Of a stretch of 64,000 bases of DNA, positions 48,798 to 56,855 are shown one piece after another (position 1 is the stretch's first letter; each line of letters opens with the position of its first letter). A program made the translations under genes and the position numbers. This DNA comes from G963674955 sp963674955 (GTDB lineage: Bacteria; Desulfobacterota; Desulfovibrionia; Desulfovibrionales; Desulfovibrionaceae). The notes beneath the pieces were generated by a model. It saw only the letters and a program-made list of their open reading frames with translations, was not told the origin of the DNA and did no database searches. The DNA lies in the NCBI GenBank assembly GCA_963674955.2, contig CAXXKR010000001.1, positions 806,001 to 870,000 of the forward strand, in the 5' to 3' direction.

Positions 48798-50807
48798 ATG
48801 ACCCAATTGTTCAGAACAAGGAAGATACTTAAATCAAGCTATTTTCCATCATCACTGCAAATCCTGGCCACCTTGATGCTGGTCGTTGGTCTCTACTATC
48901 TGATGACCGGCCCCCAGGCCACGGACAGGAACATCGGCAGCATCCTGATGTGGTTTTTCTGGTGGCCGCTTTTCGTTATCCAGTATTTGCTCATCGGGCG
49001 TTTCTGGTGCTCGGTCTGTCCCTTCGGGGCCTTGGGCGATCTGGTGCGCAAGCGTTTCGGCCTTGACCTGGCTGTGCCGGAGTTCGTCAAGAAGTACGCA
49101 TTGATGATCATCGGAGTCCTGATTCTCGTCATCCTCTGGGCCGAGGAAGTCCTGGACCTGCAAAACGATCCCATGGGCACGGCCATACTGCTCTTCGTGA
49201 TCATCGGGCTGGTCATTCTGGTCAGCGTGATTTTCGAACGCCGCGCCTGGTGCCGGTACATGTGCCCCCTCGGAGGCATGGGCGTGGTCTACGCCCGCGT
49301 GGGCATGCTCCAGCTCAGGGGAAACCCGGACAAGTGCCGCACCTGCCGCGCCGTGCTTTGCGCCAAGGGCACGGCCAAGGTCGAGGGCTGCCCCATGGCC
49401 GAATTCCCGAGCATCAAGGACAGCAACGCCTACTGCATTTTTTGCGGCAATTGCGTCAAGGTCTGCCCCAAGGATTCGGCCAAGCTCGAATTCCGCCTGC
49501 CGTCCAAGGAACTTTGGGTCTTGCGCAAGACCAGACTGGGCGAGGCCGTGCTGACGCTTCTTTTGGGCGGCGTCATTTCCTGCATCTTCTTCATGCACGG
49601 CTTTCCGGAGGTCACGCAGGGCATGGCGGAGAGGTTCGGGCGCGTGGCCGGTTTCAGCCTGTTTTTCGTTCTTTGGCAGACTGGTTTCTTTCTGGTCATG
49701 GCCGTGGCCAGCCACGTGGCCTCGCGGCTCAACCACATGTCCGAGAAGATGAATTTCTGCGTTTTCAGCTTCGCCCTCATACCCCTGATTCTTTGCGCCC
49801 ATCTCGGGCACGGACTGATGCTTCTTTTCCGGGGCGGCGACCTATTGCAACGCTATCTTGAGGCGGGATTCGGCCTGGAATACAGCCTTTCCTCCTATGC
49901 CGACACAGGGGGCTTGGCGCTGGCCGGCGTCCAGTTCCTGCTGCTCGCCGTGGGCCTTGTCCTTTCCGTTGTCGCGGCGCGGCACATCGCGCAAAGTTTT
50001 CTGGCCCGTTCGGGCCGGGCAAAGCTTTCCGTGGTTCCGTTCAATGCCGCGTTCGTGTTGTTCGCCGTGTTGAACGGCTGGATTCTCATCCATTGGCAAT
50101 TGCAATCGGCGGGGAATCGGGAAATATCCGCACAACGGATGGCGGATGCCGCATTGAAGGGAGCTTCAAGTTTGCATGGTTTTTGGCAGTCGTCTCTGAA
50201 CGTGACCCTTTTTTTTCTGGCCCTGTGCGTGTTCATGCCTCTGGCCGCCTGGCTGCTCAGGCGGTTTTTTCGGCCCGGCGTGGAACGACGCGAAAACAGG
50301 GGCCTGGAAGAGGAGACAAGACGGTTGAACGTGCTGGCCGAAGCCAGCGAGATAGTCAGCGTGCAGGACGAGTTGAGCCGCTTCGCGCAGTCGAGGGGCG
50401 TGGGGGTCAAGACCGTGTTCGACCTGAACATGGCCATACAGGAGATGATGACCTACATCGTCATCACCAGAACCAATGCCGACATTATTGAAGAGGACGG
50501 CGTTGATTCCCTTCGCAGGCCCCTGGCCGCATTGGGCTTGGCGGACCGGCCCAAGAGGCTGCATCTTGATTTCGTCATCACCATGAATCCGGATTCCGTA
50601 TACCTGGCAATGGAATGGTCGGGCCGGGTCGAGGCTGATTTGCGGCTGGTGCTGGCTCTGGGGCTGGGAACCGGGGACGTGGGGCTGATCAGGGCCGACA
50701 GGCAGATAAGGTTCCTGATGAGATACCACAAGAGCCTGAAGTACGAGCACAGCGGCGGGGTCAACCGCCTTTCATTGGTGCGCGAGTTGGCGGAAGGCGA
50801 CGATTGA
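48798..50807 (+). CDS. Membrane polyferredoxin (NapH/CcoG-like) with C-terminal RsbW/GHKL-like domain
   Basis: A 669-residue protein. The N-terminal part has about nine membrane segments with two C-x3-C-P motifs (F-W-C-S-V-C-P-F-G-A near residue 72, W-C-R-Y-M-C-P-L near residue 153), as in NapH, NosR and CcoG. A ferredoxin segment follows: C-R-T-C near residue 176 and the complete C-I-F-C-G-N-C-V-K-V-C-P near residue 213. After the last helix (about residue 500) the cytoplasmic tail reads like an anti-sigma RsbW/GHKL ATPase: V-K-T-V-F-D-L-N-M-A-I-Q-E-M-M-T near residue 544. The N-box asparagine is not visible, so ATP binding is doubtful. Start ATG 48798 chosen; the ribosome site is weak. Confidence 0.8.
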   Translation: MTQLFRTRKILKSSYFPSSLQILATLMLVVGLYYLMTGPQATDRNIGSILMWFFWWPLFVIQYLLIGRFWCSVCPFGALGDLVRKRFGLDLAVPEFVKKYALMIIGVLILVILWAEEVLDLQNDPMGTAILLFVIIGLVILVSVIFERRAWCRYMCPLGGMGVVYARVGMLQLRGNPDKCRTCRAVLCAKGTAKVEGCPMAEFPSIKDSNAYCIFCGNCVKVCPKDSAKLEFRLPSKELWVLRKTRLGEAVLTLLLGGVISCIFFMHGFPEVTQGMAERFGRVAGFSLFFVLWQTGFFLVMAVASHVASRLNHMSEKMNFCVFSFALIPLILCAHLGHGLMLLFRGGDLLQRYLEAGFGLEYSLSSYADTGGLALAGVQFLLLAVGLVLSVVAARHIAQSFLARSGRAKLSVVPFNAAFVLFAVLNGWILIHWQLQSAGNREISAQRMADAALKGASSLHGFWQSSLNVTLFFLALCVFMPLAAWLLRRFFRPGVERRENRGLEEETRRLNVLAEASEIVSVQDELSRFAQSRGVGVKTVFDLNMAIQEMMTYIVITRTNADIIEEDGVDSLRRPLAALGLADRPKRLHLDFVITMNPDSVYLAMEWSGRVEADLRLVLALGLGTGDVGLIRADRQIRFLMRYHKSLKYEHSGGVNRLSLVRELAEGDD

Positions 50808-50819
50808 TCCTTTGCCGGG

Positions 50820-51218
50820 CTAGTCTTTTTTTCTCTCCATGTCCTTGAGCAGGATGTCCAGGGCGTGGGCGGATATTCGGATCTCCATGAAGGAGAGGAA
50901 CAGGGAGGCCAGGAGCAGCAACAGACTCAGGCCGAAGAGTATCTGTCCGGCCATGATCCAGTCCTCGAACAGGCAGATCATGGAAAGCACGCAAAAGACC
51001 ATGGAAAGGACGCCCAACCCCTGCATGTTGCGGATCATGTGAATGCGCTTGCGCAGGTTTTCGATCTGCATGCGCACGGATTCCTCGCCGCCCCTGCTGT
51101 ACTGGTCGTGCAGGCTGCGAATGCGCCCGCCAAGCGACAGAAAGCGGTTGGTGAAGGCCAGCATGAAAAGCGAGATGGCCGGGAAAAGCAGGGCCGGGGT
51201 GGTCACGGTTATATTCAT
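50820..51218 (-). CDS. DUF2721-type membrane protein
   Basis: A 132-residue protein with three hydrophobic segments (about residues 5-25, 65-85 and 90-110) and a charged linker carrying L-R-K-R-I-H-M-I-R. It begins T-T-P-A-L-L-F-P-A-I-S-L-F-M-L-A-F-T-N-R-F-L, the text of the DUF2721 family, whose function is unknown. ATG 51216-51218 with AAGGGACA is preferred over the longer open frame. Convergent with the polyferredoxin gene, 12 bases apart. Confidence 0.8.
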   Translation of the reverse strand: MNITVTTPALLFPAISLFMLAFTNRFLSLGGRIRSLHDQYSRGGEESVRMQIENLRKRIHMIRNMQGLGVLSMVFCVLSMICLFEDWIMAGQILFGLSLLLLLASLFLSFMEIRISAHALDILLKDMERKKD

Positions 51219-51407
51219 TTCATGTCCCTTGATTTTTATGGTTTGGCCGCACGGAACAGTTGGTTCGACTATCCTATTAGAAGAACTTGATCGCAGGGGC
51301 AAGCGGGGGCGACGGGGGCGAGCCTGCAACCGGCCCGTATCCGTCCTTGCGAATCAAGGCGCAAAAGGCTATCTTTCCGCTCCCAAAAAGAATTTTGCGA
51401 GGATGAG

Positions 51408-51782
51408 ATGATCAGACCGGATTTTGACAAGATGAAAGGCCTGATTCCGGCCATCGCCCAGGACGCGGAAACCGGCGAGGTGCTGATGATGGCGTATATG
51501 AACGAGCAGTCCTGGAACAAGACCCTGGAGACCGGCGAGGCCCATTATTGGAGCCGCAGCAGGAGCGAACTCTGGCACAAGGGCGGCACCTCCGGCCATG
51601 TCCAGAAGATAAGATCCATACGCATCGACTGCGACGACGACACCCTGGTTCTGCTCGTCGAGCAGGCGGGAGGCGCGGCCTGTCACAAGGGCTATCGCAG
51701 CTGCTTTTACCGTGAACTCAAGGACGGCGAGGTGTCGGAATGCTCACCCGTGGTTTTCGACCCCAAGGAGGTTTATAAATAG
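51408..51782 (+). CDS. hisI: Phosphoribosyl-AMP cyclohydrolase
   Basis: Third step of histidine synthesis. The 124-residue monofunctional enzyme has G-E-V-L-M-M-A-Y-M-N near residue 23, Y-W-S-R-S-R-S-E-L-W-H-K-G near residue 47, the metal-binding D-C-D-D-D near residue 73, and C-H-K-G-Y-R-S-C-F near residue 92 (zinc cysteines). No HisE domain is fused. It is followed directly by hisG with no gap. Confidence 0.96.
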   Translation: MIRPDFDKMKGLIPAIAQDAETGEVLMMAYMNEQSWNKTLETGEAHYWSRSRSELWHKGGTSGHVQKIRSIRIDCDDDTLVLLVEQAGGAACHKGYRSCFYRELKDGEVSECSPVVFDPKEVYK

Positions 51783-52664
51783 ATGTCCCAACAGAATCTT
51801 CTCAAACTGGGCGTTCCCAAGGGTTCGCTGCAGGACGCGACCATAAAGCTTTTCGAGAAATCAGGCTGGAAGATACGCCTGCACCACCGCAACTATTTCC
51901 CGGACATCGACGACAAGGAGATCAAGTGCAGTCTGGCCAGGGCGCAGGAAATGTCCGTGTACGTGGAAAACGGCACCCTGGACGTGGGCCTGACCGGCAA
52001 GGACTGGATCATGGAGAACGAGTCCGACGTGGTGGTGGTCGACGACCTGGTTTATTCCAAGGTCAGCAACCGTCCGGCCCGCTGGGTGCTCTGCGTCAGG
52101 GGCGACTCTCCCTACAAACGTCCCGAAGACCTTGAAGGCAAGAAGATCGCCACGGAGCTGGTCAATTTCACCCGGAATTATTTCAAGGACATCGACGTGA
52201 ACGTGGATGTGTCCTTCTCGTGGGGCACGACAGAGGCCAAGGTCGTTGAGGGCCTTTGCGACGCCATCGTGGAGATCACCGAGACCGGGACCACCATCAA
52301 GGCCAACGGCCTGCGGGTCATTGCCGAATTGATGCAGACCAACACCCGGCTCATCGCCAACAAGGAAGCATGGGAGAATCCCTGGAAACGCAAGAAGATT
52401 CAGGAAATGAACCTGCTCCTGCAGGGCGCCCTCAGGGCCGACAAGATGGTCGGGCTGAAAATGAACCTGCCCAAGGACAAGATGGAAAGGGCCAGGAGCC
52501 TTTTGCCGTCCCTGACATCACCCACCGTGGCCGAGCTGTCCGACAAGGCCTGGGTGGCCATAGAGATAGTCGTGGACGAGAGCATCGTGCGCGAGCTGAT
52601 ACCGAAACTCAAGAATCTGGGCGCCGAGGGCATCATCGAATACCCTCTGAACAAGGTCGTTTAA
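51783..52664 (+). CDS. hisG: ATP phosphoribosyltransferase, long form
   Basis: First committed step of histidine synthesis: ATP plus PRPP. At 293 residues it is the long form with a C-terminal regulatory domain for histidine, so no HisZ is needed. L-G-V-P-K-G-S-L near residue 10, D-V-G-L-T-G-K-D-W near residue 61, the PRPP loop near residue 150 with V-E-I-T-E-T-G-T-T, and a C-terminal P-T-V-A-E-L are visible. Coupled to hisI (stop and start adjacent). Confidence 0.96.
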   Translation: MSQQNLLKLGVPKGSLQDATIKLFEKSGWKIRLHHRNYFPDIDDKEIKCSLARAQEMSVYVENGTLDVGLTGKDWIMENESDVVVVDDLVYSKVSNRPARWVLCVRGDSPYKRPEDLEGKKIATELVNFTRNYFKDIDVNVDVSFSWGTTEAKVVEGLCDAIVEITETGTTIKANGLRVIAELMQTNTRLIANKEAWENPWKRKKIQEMNLLLQGALRADKMVGLKMNLPKDKMERARSLLPSLTSPTVAELSDKAWVAIEIVVDESIVRELIPKLKNLGAEGIIEYPLNKVV

Positions 52665-52670
52665 AATGAG

Positions 52671-52697
52671 AGGGGGAGCTTAGCGCTCCCCCTGTTT
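52671..52697 (+). terminator. Hairpin after hisG
   Basis: AGGGGGAGC pairs with GCTCCCCCT (9 bp, 5-base loop), followed by only a weak T-run (GTTTAGG). It may be a terminator or only slow polymerase. Confidence 0.5.
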
Positions 52698-52703
52698 AGG
52701 CAT

Positions 52704-52859
52704 ATGCTGACAAAAATAATAATCATTCTTCTTCTGCTCTATTTCGTCTTCGGACTGGGCAGGAGAAAAAAGACCAACCGGGACGCGACCATCAAGGTCA
52801 TGCTCGTCGTCATCATCGTCCTGTTGGGTGTTTCGGTTCTGACTTCCCTTTATAAGTAA
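52704..52859 (+). CDS. Small two-helix membrane protein (51 aa)
   Basis: A 51-codon ORF, ATG 52704 to TAA 52857-52859, too short for usual gene calling. Two hydrophobic helices (I-I-I-I-L-L-L-L-Y-F-V-F-G near residues 5-17 and V-M-L-V-V-I-I-V-L-L-G-V near residues 32-43) flank a basic loop G-R-R-K-K-T-N-R. The pattern suggests a helical hairpin with a cytoplasmic positive loop. The ribosome site is poor and the hisG hairpin lies just upstream. Family unknown; a chance ORF is possible but the membrane pattern is convincing. Confidence 0.5.
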   Translation: MLTKIIIILLLLYFVFGLGRRKKTNRDATIKVMLVVIIVLLGVSVLTSLYK

Positions 52860-52872
52860 GTCCCGGCGCGGG

Positions 52873-53370
52873 TCACCCGGCGGTTATCTTCCCGATGCGT
52901 TCGGTCAGATAGGCCACCATCTCCTCCACCTGAGCCTTGGAATAGACCGGGGCGTCCTTGGCCTTGTCCAGAATTTCCCCTTCGTCCATGCCGATGGACT
53001 TGTTGACCATGAAACAGTCCACCTCGCCGTCCCGGTACAAACAGCCGCATCCGCCGGCCATGCCCAGCAGTTCGCCGTCCACGATGACGGGAACAGCCAT
53101 CTTGACCATGCCCGCGTCGCACTCGTCGATCATCGGCTTGCGGGTTTCGGTGATTGTTCTTGTGAAGTGCTGACCCGCTCCGGCGCAGATGGCCGCCAGC
53201 CCCTTGGGATCGCCCTTGATGGCCGGACACAGCTTGTTGGCCCAGTTGGCGTAGCTGGTGATGCGTACGCCGTTTTCGTCGGTCACCCCGGCGTTGAGGC
53301 CGAAACGTTCGTGCAGGTCCTTTTCGAATTCAATCCATTGTTCGGTGGTCAACAGGTCTGTAATCTTCAT
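52873..53370 (-). CDS. Stand-alone PocR-domain protein
   Basis: A 165-residue soluble protein consisting of a PocR ligand-sensing domain, without helix-turn-helix or enzyme domain. Typical text: N-K-L-C-P-A-I-K-G-D near residue 45, D-E-C-D-A-G-M near residue 82 and G-C-G-C-L-Y-R-D-G near residue 106. PocR domains sense hydrocarbon derivatives or redox ligands in sensor kinases and regulators, and the conserved cysteines suggest a metal or Fe-S site. A partner supplying output is not visible. It stands between the small membrane protein and cheD. Confidence 0.85.
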   Translation of the reverse strand: MKITDLLTTEQWIEFEKDLHERFGLNAGVTDENGVRITSYANWANKLCPAIKGDPKGLAAICAGAGQHFTRTITETRKPMIDECDAGMVKMAVPVIVDGELLGMAGGCGCLYRDGEVDCFMVNKSIGMDEGEILDKAKDAPVYSKAQVEEMVAYLTERIGKITAG

Positions 53371-53581
53371 TAAAGCGCCACTCCCTGTGGATTAGGTGTT
53401 TTTTCACTCAGGGACGAAAAAAGCATGACAGGTCCGCCAAGACTTGAGGCGCAGAGTACTCCTCTGCCGGTTCTTGTGCAAGAGTGGTATTTTTTCCAAC
53501 CGTTGCAGGGGTGGGATGTTTTTTCTATGGTGTGTGAAATATGCGTGAACCTGATTCAAAAGAAGCTGGACGGAACTGACG

Positions 53582-54055
53582 ATGCTGCTGATTGTGGATA
53601 TCGCGGACATGAAGATGTCGAAGCTGAAAACGGATAAGATCATAACCTATTCGCTGGGCTCCTGTTTGGGAGTGACCGCATACGACCCAGTGGCCGGGGT
53701 GGGCGGGATGATCCACTGCCTGTTGCCTGGCATAAATGGCAATGCGGAAAAAAAGAAGAGCAATCCGCACATGTTCGTGACCACGGGCGTGGTGGCTATG
53801 GTCAAGGCGCTTTTCAGGATCGGCGCCACCAAGAGGAATCTTGTCTGGCACGTGGCCGGGGGCGCGGACATGAGGGGCGACACCATGTTTTTTACCGGAC
53901 GCCGCAACCATGAGGCGCTCATGGCCCTTTTCAAGAAGAACAGCGTTGTCCCGGCGGCCCAGGACATCGGCGGGACCAAGCCCAGGACAATGTCCCTGTA
54001 TATGGATACCGGCAGGGTGACCGTAAAGACGTTCGGCAAGGAGCAGGATCTGTGA
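53582..54055 (+). CDS. cheD: Chemoreceptor glutamine deamidase CheD
   Basis: Deamidates glutamines of chemoreceptors and can interact with CheC. The 157-residue protein has I-T-Y-S-L-G-S-C-L-G-V near residue 21, with the catalytic cysteine, and G-M-I-H-C-L-L-P near residue 41, with the catalytic histidine. The threonine region N-P-H-M-F-V-T-T-G near residue 61 is present. It overlaps the HDOD gene at its end (GTGA), suggesting joint expression; no other che gene is in the window. Confidence 0.93.
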   Translation: MLLIVDIADMKMSKLKTDKIITYSLGSCLGVTAYDPVAGVGGMIHCLLPGINGNAEKKKSNPHMFVTTGVVAMVKALFRIGATKRNLVWHVAGGADMRGDTMFFTGRRNHEALMALFKKNSVVPAAQDIGGTKPRTMSLYMDTGRVTVKTFGKEQDL

Positions 54056-54909
54056 GCATGCGTCGGGAGATACTTTCGAGGCTGGATCAGATGGAGAGCA
54101 TGCCCGCCGCCGTGCAAAAGGCCGTGAGCATTCTGAAAGACGAGAAGGCGGACATGGAGATGTTGGCCCGGGTGGTTGAATTAGATCCCGGCATCACTTC
54201 CAATGTCCTGCACATGGCAAATTCGGCCTATATGGGGCGCATGTCAAAGGTGGGCAACCTGCGCGACGCCCTGGTCCGGCTTGGGACGGGCAGGACGCTC
54301 CAGGTCATGATAGCCTCCGGAGTGGCTCCCAAGATCGGAAAGGAGGTCAAGGGCTACGACCTGGCGCCGGGCAGGCTGCTCGAGCACTCCATCGCCGTGG
54401 CCGTGGCCGCCGAGGGGCTGGGCGGGAAACTGGGCCTGAACGTTCCCGGCCACACGTTCACCTCTGGAATCCTGGCCGGAATAGGAAAGACGGTTCTTGG
54501 AACCTTCATGGAGGTGGACGCGGAACCCATCCTGGAATTGGCCTTGAGCGAGGGATTGATGTTCGACGAGGCCGAGGACAGGATACTGGGCATCAACCAC
54601 GCCGAGGTGGGGGCGGCCCTGCTGGACTTGTGGGAGTTGCCGGAAGAGATAGTTTCCGTTGTCCGCTGGCATTTGAGGCCCGAGGAATGCGGCCGCCGGG
54701 ACGTCGCCCTTGACTTGGTCCATGTGGGCGATCTGCTGGCCAAGACAATGGGTGCCGGCCTGGGCCTTGACGGCATGAACTATCAGCCTTCGCCGGGTGT
54801 CGTGGAAAGGCTTGGTCTGACGCCTGAGATTATGGACCATGTCCTGGCCGAGACCCTGGAAATGGTTGTCGAGCTGAGGGAGATTTATTCCTCGCCGCAA
54901 ACGGCCTAG
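54052..54909 (+). CDS. HDOD-domain protein coupled to cheD
   Basis: A 285-residue HDOD protein. The domain spans about residues 15-215: S-M-P-A-A-V-Q-K-A near residue 15, V-V-E-L-D-P-G-I-T near residue 42, and A-L-V-R-L-G near residue 74. The metal HD pair of catalytic relatives is not evident, so a signalling or scaffolding role is likely. Either GTG 54052 (overlapping the cheD stop) or ATG 54058 may start it. Coupling to CheD suggests a link to chemotaxis, which is inference. Confidence 0.87.
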   Translation: MSMRREILSRLDQMESMPAAVQKAVSILKDEKADMEMLARVVELDPGITSNVLHMANSAYMGRMSKVGNLRDALVRLGTGRTLQVMIASGVAPKIGKEVKGYDLAPGRLLEHSIAVAVAAEGLGGKLGLNVPGHTFTSGILAGIGKTVLGTFMEVDAEPILELALSEGLMFDEAEDRILGINHAEVGAALLDLWELPEEIVSVVRWHLRPEECGRRDVALDLVHVGDLLAKTMGAGLGLDGMNYQPSPGVVERLGLTPEIMDHVLAETLEMVVELREIYSSPQTA

Positions 54910-54913
54910 GCTG

Positions 54914-54944
54914 CAAAAAAAAGAGGCGCCGTTTCCGACGCCTC
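54914..54944 (-). terminator. Terminator of the MlaC-like gene
   Basis: On the minus strand GAGGCG and CGCCTC form a 6-bp outer stem around a 10-base loop, followed by eight Ts. Confidence 0.75.
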
Positions 54945-54989
54945 GCATATTCTCAATTAGCCAAGAAGACTTTTGAGGGCAAGTACCTT

Positions 54990-55592
54990 TCAGGCTTTGT
55001 CCTCGTCGATTTCCTTGATGTTCTTGTTGATCCTGGCGATGAGGTCGTCAGGAGTGCCCGTGCTGAGAATCTGCTCGAACTGGGCCTTGTAGTTCTTGAC
55101 GAGGCTGATGCCCTCGACGATCACGTCATACACTTTCCACTGGTCGTTGTTGACCATCCTGTAGCTGATGGGGATTCTCTTGTCGTTGGTCACGACTTCG
55201 GTCACGACCATTGCCCTTTTGTCCTCGATCAGTTCCTTGATGTATTCGATTTGTTCCCCGGCAAAGTTGTTGAGCTTCTTGAAGTAGCTCTTTTCCAGAA
55301 GCTGGGAAAAGGACTTGGTGAAGTCGTCCTGCTGCTTGGGGGTGAAGTCGAGCCAGGGCTTGCCCACAGCCATCATGGAGAGTTGCTTGTAATCGAAAAG
55401 ATCCTTGGTGGCAGCCTTGAGGCTGGCAATTTTCGCCTTCTCGCTCTGATTGGCGTCGGCAAGTATCGCAGTGACCTTGGTCACTCCGCTCTTGACCGTC
55501 TCCAGGGGTTCGCCGGCAATGGCGACCGTGGAAATGGTCAGCACTGCCAGAAGAACGGCAACGGAAAAGGCTTTGATGGTTAATGCTTTCAT
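54990..55592 (-). CDS. MlaC/Ttg2D-family periplasmic lipid-transport protein
   Basis: A 200-residue protein with a signal peptide (about residues 1-26, ending A-I-A-G). It matches the MlaC family of periplasmic phospholipid carriers of the Mla system: D-F-T-P-K-Q-Q-D-D-F near residue 82, L-L-E-K-S-Y near residue 98, and the C-terminal W-K-V-Y-D-V-I-V-E-G-I-S-L-V-K-N-Y. It stands alone here; no mlaD, E or F gene is beside it. Its AAGGAG site follows directly on a hairpin. Confidence 0.85.
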   Translation of the reverse strand: MKALTIKAFSVAVLLAVLTISTVAIAGEPLETVKSGVTKVTAILADANQSEKAKIASLKAATKDLFDYKQLSMMAVGKPWLDFTPKQQDDFTKSFSQLLEKSYFKKLNNFAGEQIEYIKELIEDKRAMVVTEVVTNDKRIPISYRMVNNDQWKVYDVIVEGISLVKNYKAQFEQILSTGTPDDLIARINKNIKEIDEDKA

Positions 55593-56027
55593 AATTAACT
55601 CCTTATTGAGTTTTTACTCAATTTTGTTATCGCGAAATATTAGGGTGTTTGGTTGTCGGCCCACCGAGTGCGGTTGTGTTTCGGCTGCGACATGAGGTAA
55701 TTTTGTATGGAGAGGTGTACAAACCACATGCCCGGACCGTTGTCAATAGAAATGGAAGCCAAAGTCGGTTTTTTTCTACATGGGAAGTCTTAAATTATAT
55801 TCATATATTTAAATATGTTATGTCAGCAGTGGTGGATAAGTGCCAGGGGGTGGCCAATTTTATTGGCTATTTGGCGCCAAGCGCGATCATTTTCGTGAAC
55901 CGGAGGTTGTGAAAAACAATCGGGCGAATGTTATTAATGAATTAAGCATTGCCCGCCAAGCCGTGTTTGTGGTATTTTGAGCACGGTGGACCATGCCAAC
56001 GATTTTTCGCCAAGGATTGGTTGGGGA
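55593..56027. other. Divergent AT-rich region between mlaC and the solute-binding protein gene
   Basis: About 435 bases without a convincing ORF. It holds the hairpin before mlaC (55605-55622), AT-rich stretches near 55790-55830 that could be promoters, and nothing recognised as an RNA gene. Confidence 0.5.
55605..55622 (-). promoter_or_regulatory. Hairpin directly upstream of the mlaC ribosome binding site
   Basis: On the minus strand ATTGAGT-AAAA-ACTCAAT, a perfect 7-bp stem, is followed at once by AAGGAGTTAATT and the ATG. It could be an operator palindrome or affect translation. Confidence 0.4.
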
Positions 56028-56843
56028 ATGAAAATAAGTAATCTTGGGGTCAGTGTTCTTTTCTGCGTCGCATCGGCCGCGATACTCCTGGTATTGGTCG
56101 GCGGTTCCCGGACTGCCGCCGGAGACCTGGACAAGGGCCGGGCGGCCACAGAGGAATATGCCCCGGCGGACGCAAGCTCCCTTGTCTACGTCACCGAGGA
56201 CTACTATCCCTACAATTTCGAGCATAACGGCAGAATGGAGGGGTTTTCCGTCGATCTTCTGCGTCTGGCGTGGAAGGAGATGGGCGTTCCGGAGAGCCCG
56301 ATATCCATTTATCCCTGGGCCAGGGGCTACGAGATGCTTCAGAAGGAGCCGGGAACGGTTCTTTTCTCCGTGGCCAGGATTCCGGAAAGGGAGTCCCTGT
56401 TCAAGTGGGCCTGTCCCATAAACGTTGTCAGGTTCGTCCTCGTAGCCAGGAAGGACAGGGGCATAAAGGTTGACAGCCGCGATGATCTGCACGGCTATAC
56501 CATAGGCACGGTCCGCGACGACATCACCGAGAGCACGCTTATGCAGATGGACCGGGAACTGAATATCGAGTCCGTGGCCGACATGAGGTCGAACATGGAA
56601 AAGCTGGATATTGAACGGGTCGATCTGGTGGCCTACGAAGAGGGCAGCCTGCACAAGTTTCTGGTTAGAAACGGCTACGACCCCCAGAAGTACGAGTCGG
56701 TTTTCGTGATCAAGGAAACCCAGGTCTGCTTTGCCATGCATCCGGACACCCCGGACGATCTTGTGGAGCGTTTTCAGTCTGCCCTTACCCGCGCCAGGGA
56801 AAGCGAGGACTTTGACAAGGTGCATGAGAAGTATCTGGAATAG
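56028..56843 (+). CDS. Periplasmic amino-acid-binding-like protein (SBP_bac_3 fold)
   Basis: A 271-residue exported solute-binding protein of the family-3 fold. The first 25 residues are a signal peptide or anchor (L-G-V-S-V-L-F-C-V-A-S-A). Y-V-T-E-D-Y-Y-P-Y-N-F near residue 53 and G-Y-T-I-G-T-V-R-D-D near residue 158 are family text. No permease or ATPase is nearby, so it may serve as a sensor or work with a remote transporter. ATG 56028 is chosen over the longer open frame from 55977. It ends 12 bases before the GGDEF-EAL gene, convergently. Confidence 0.83.
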   Translation: MKISNLGVSVLFCVASAAILLVLVGGSRTAAGDLDKGRAATEEYAPADASSLVYVTEDYYPYNFEHNGRMEGFSVDLLRLAWKEMGVPESPISIYPWARGYEMLQKEPGTVLFSVARIPERESLFKWACPINVVRFVLVARKDRGIKVDSRDDLHGYTIGTVRDDITESTLMQMDRELNIESVADMRSNMEKLDIERVDLVAYEEGSLHKFLVRNGYDPQKYESVFVIKETQVCFAMHPDTPDDLVERFQSALTRARESEDFDKVHEKYLE

Positions 56844-56855
56844 AGGGTGGCCGGC

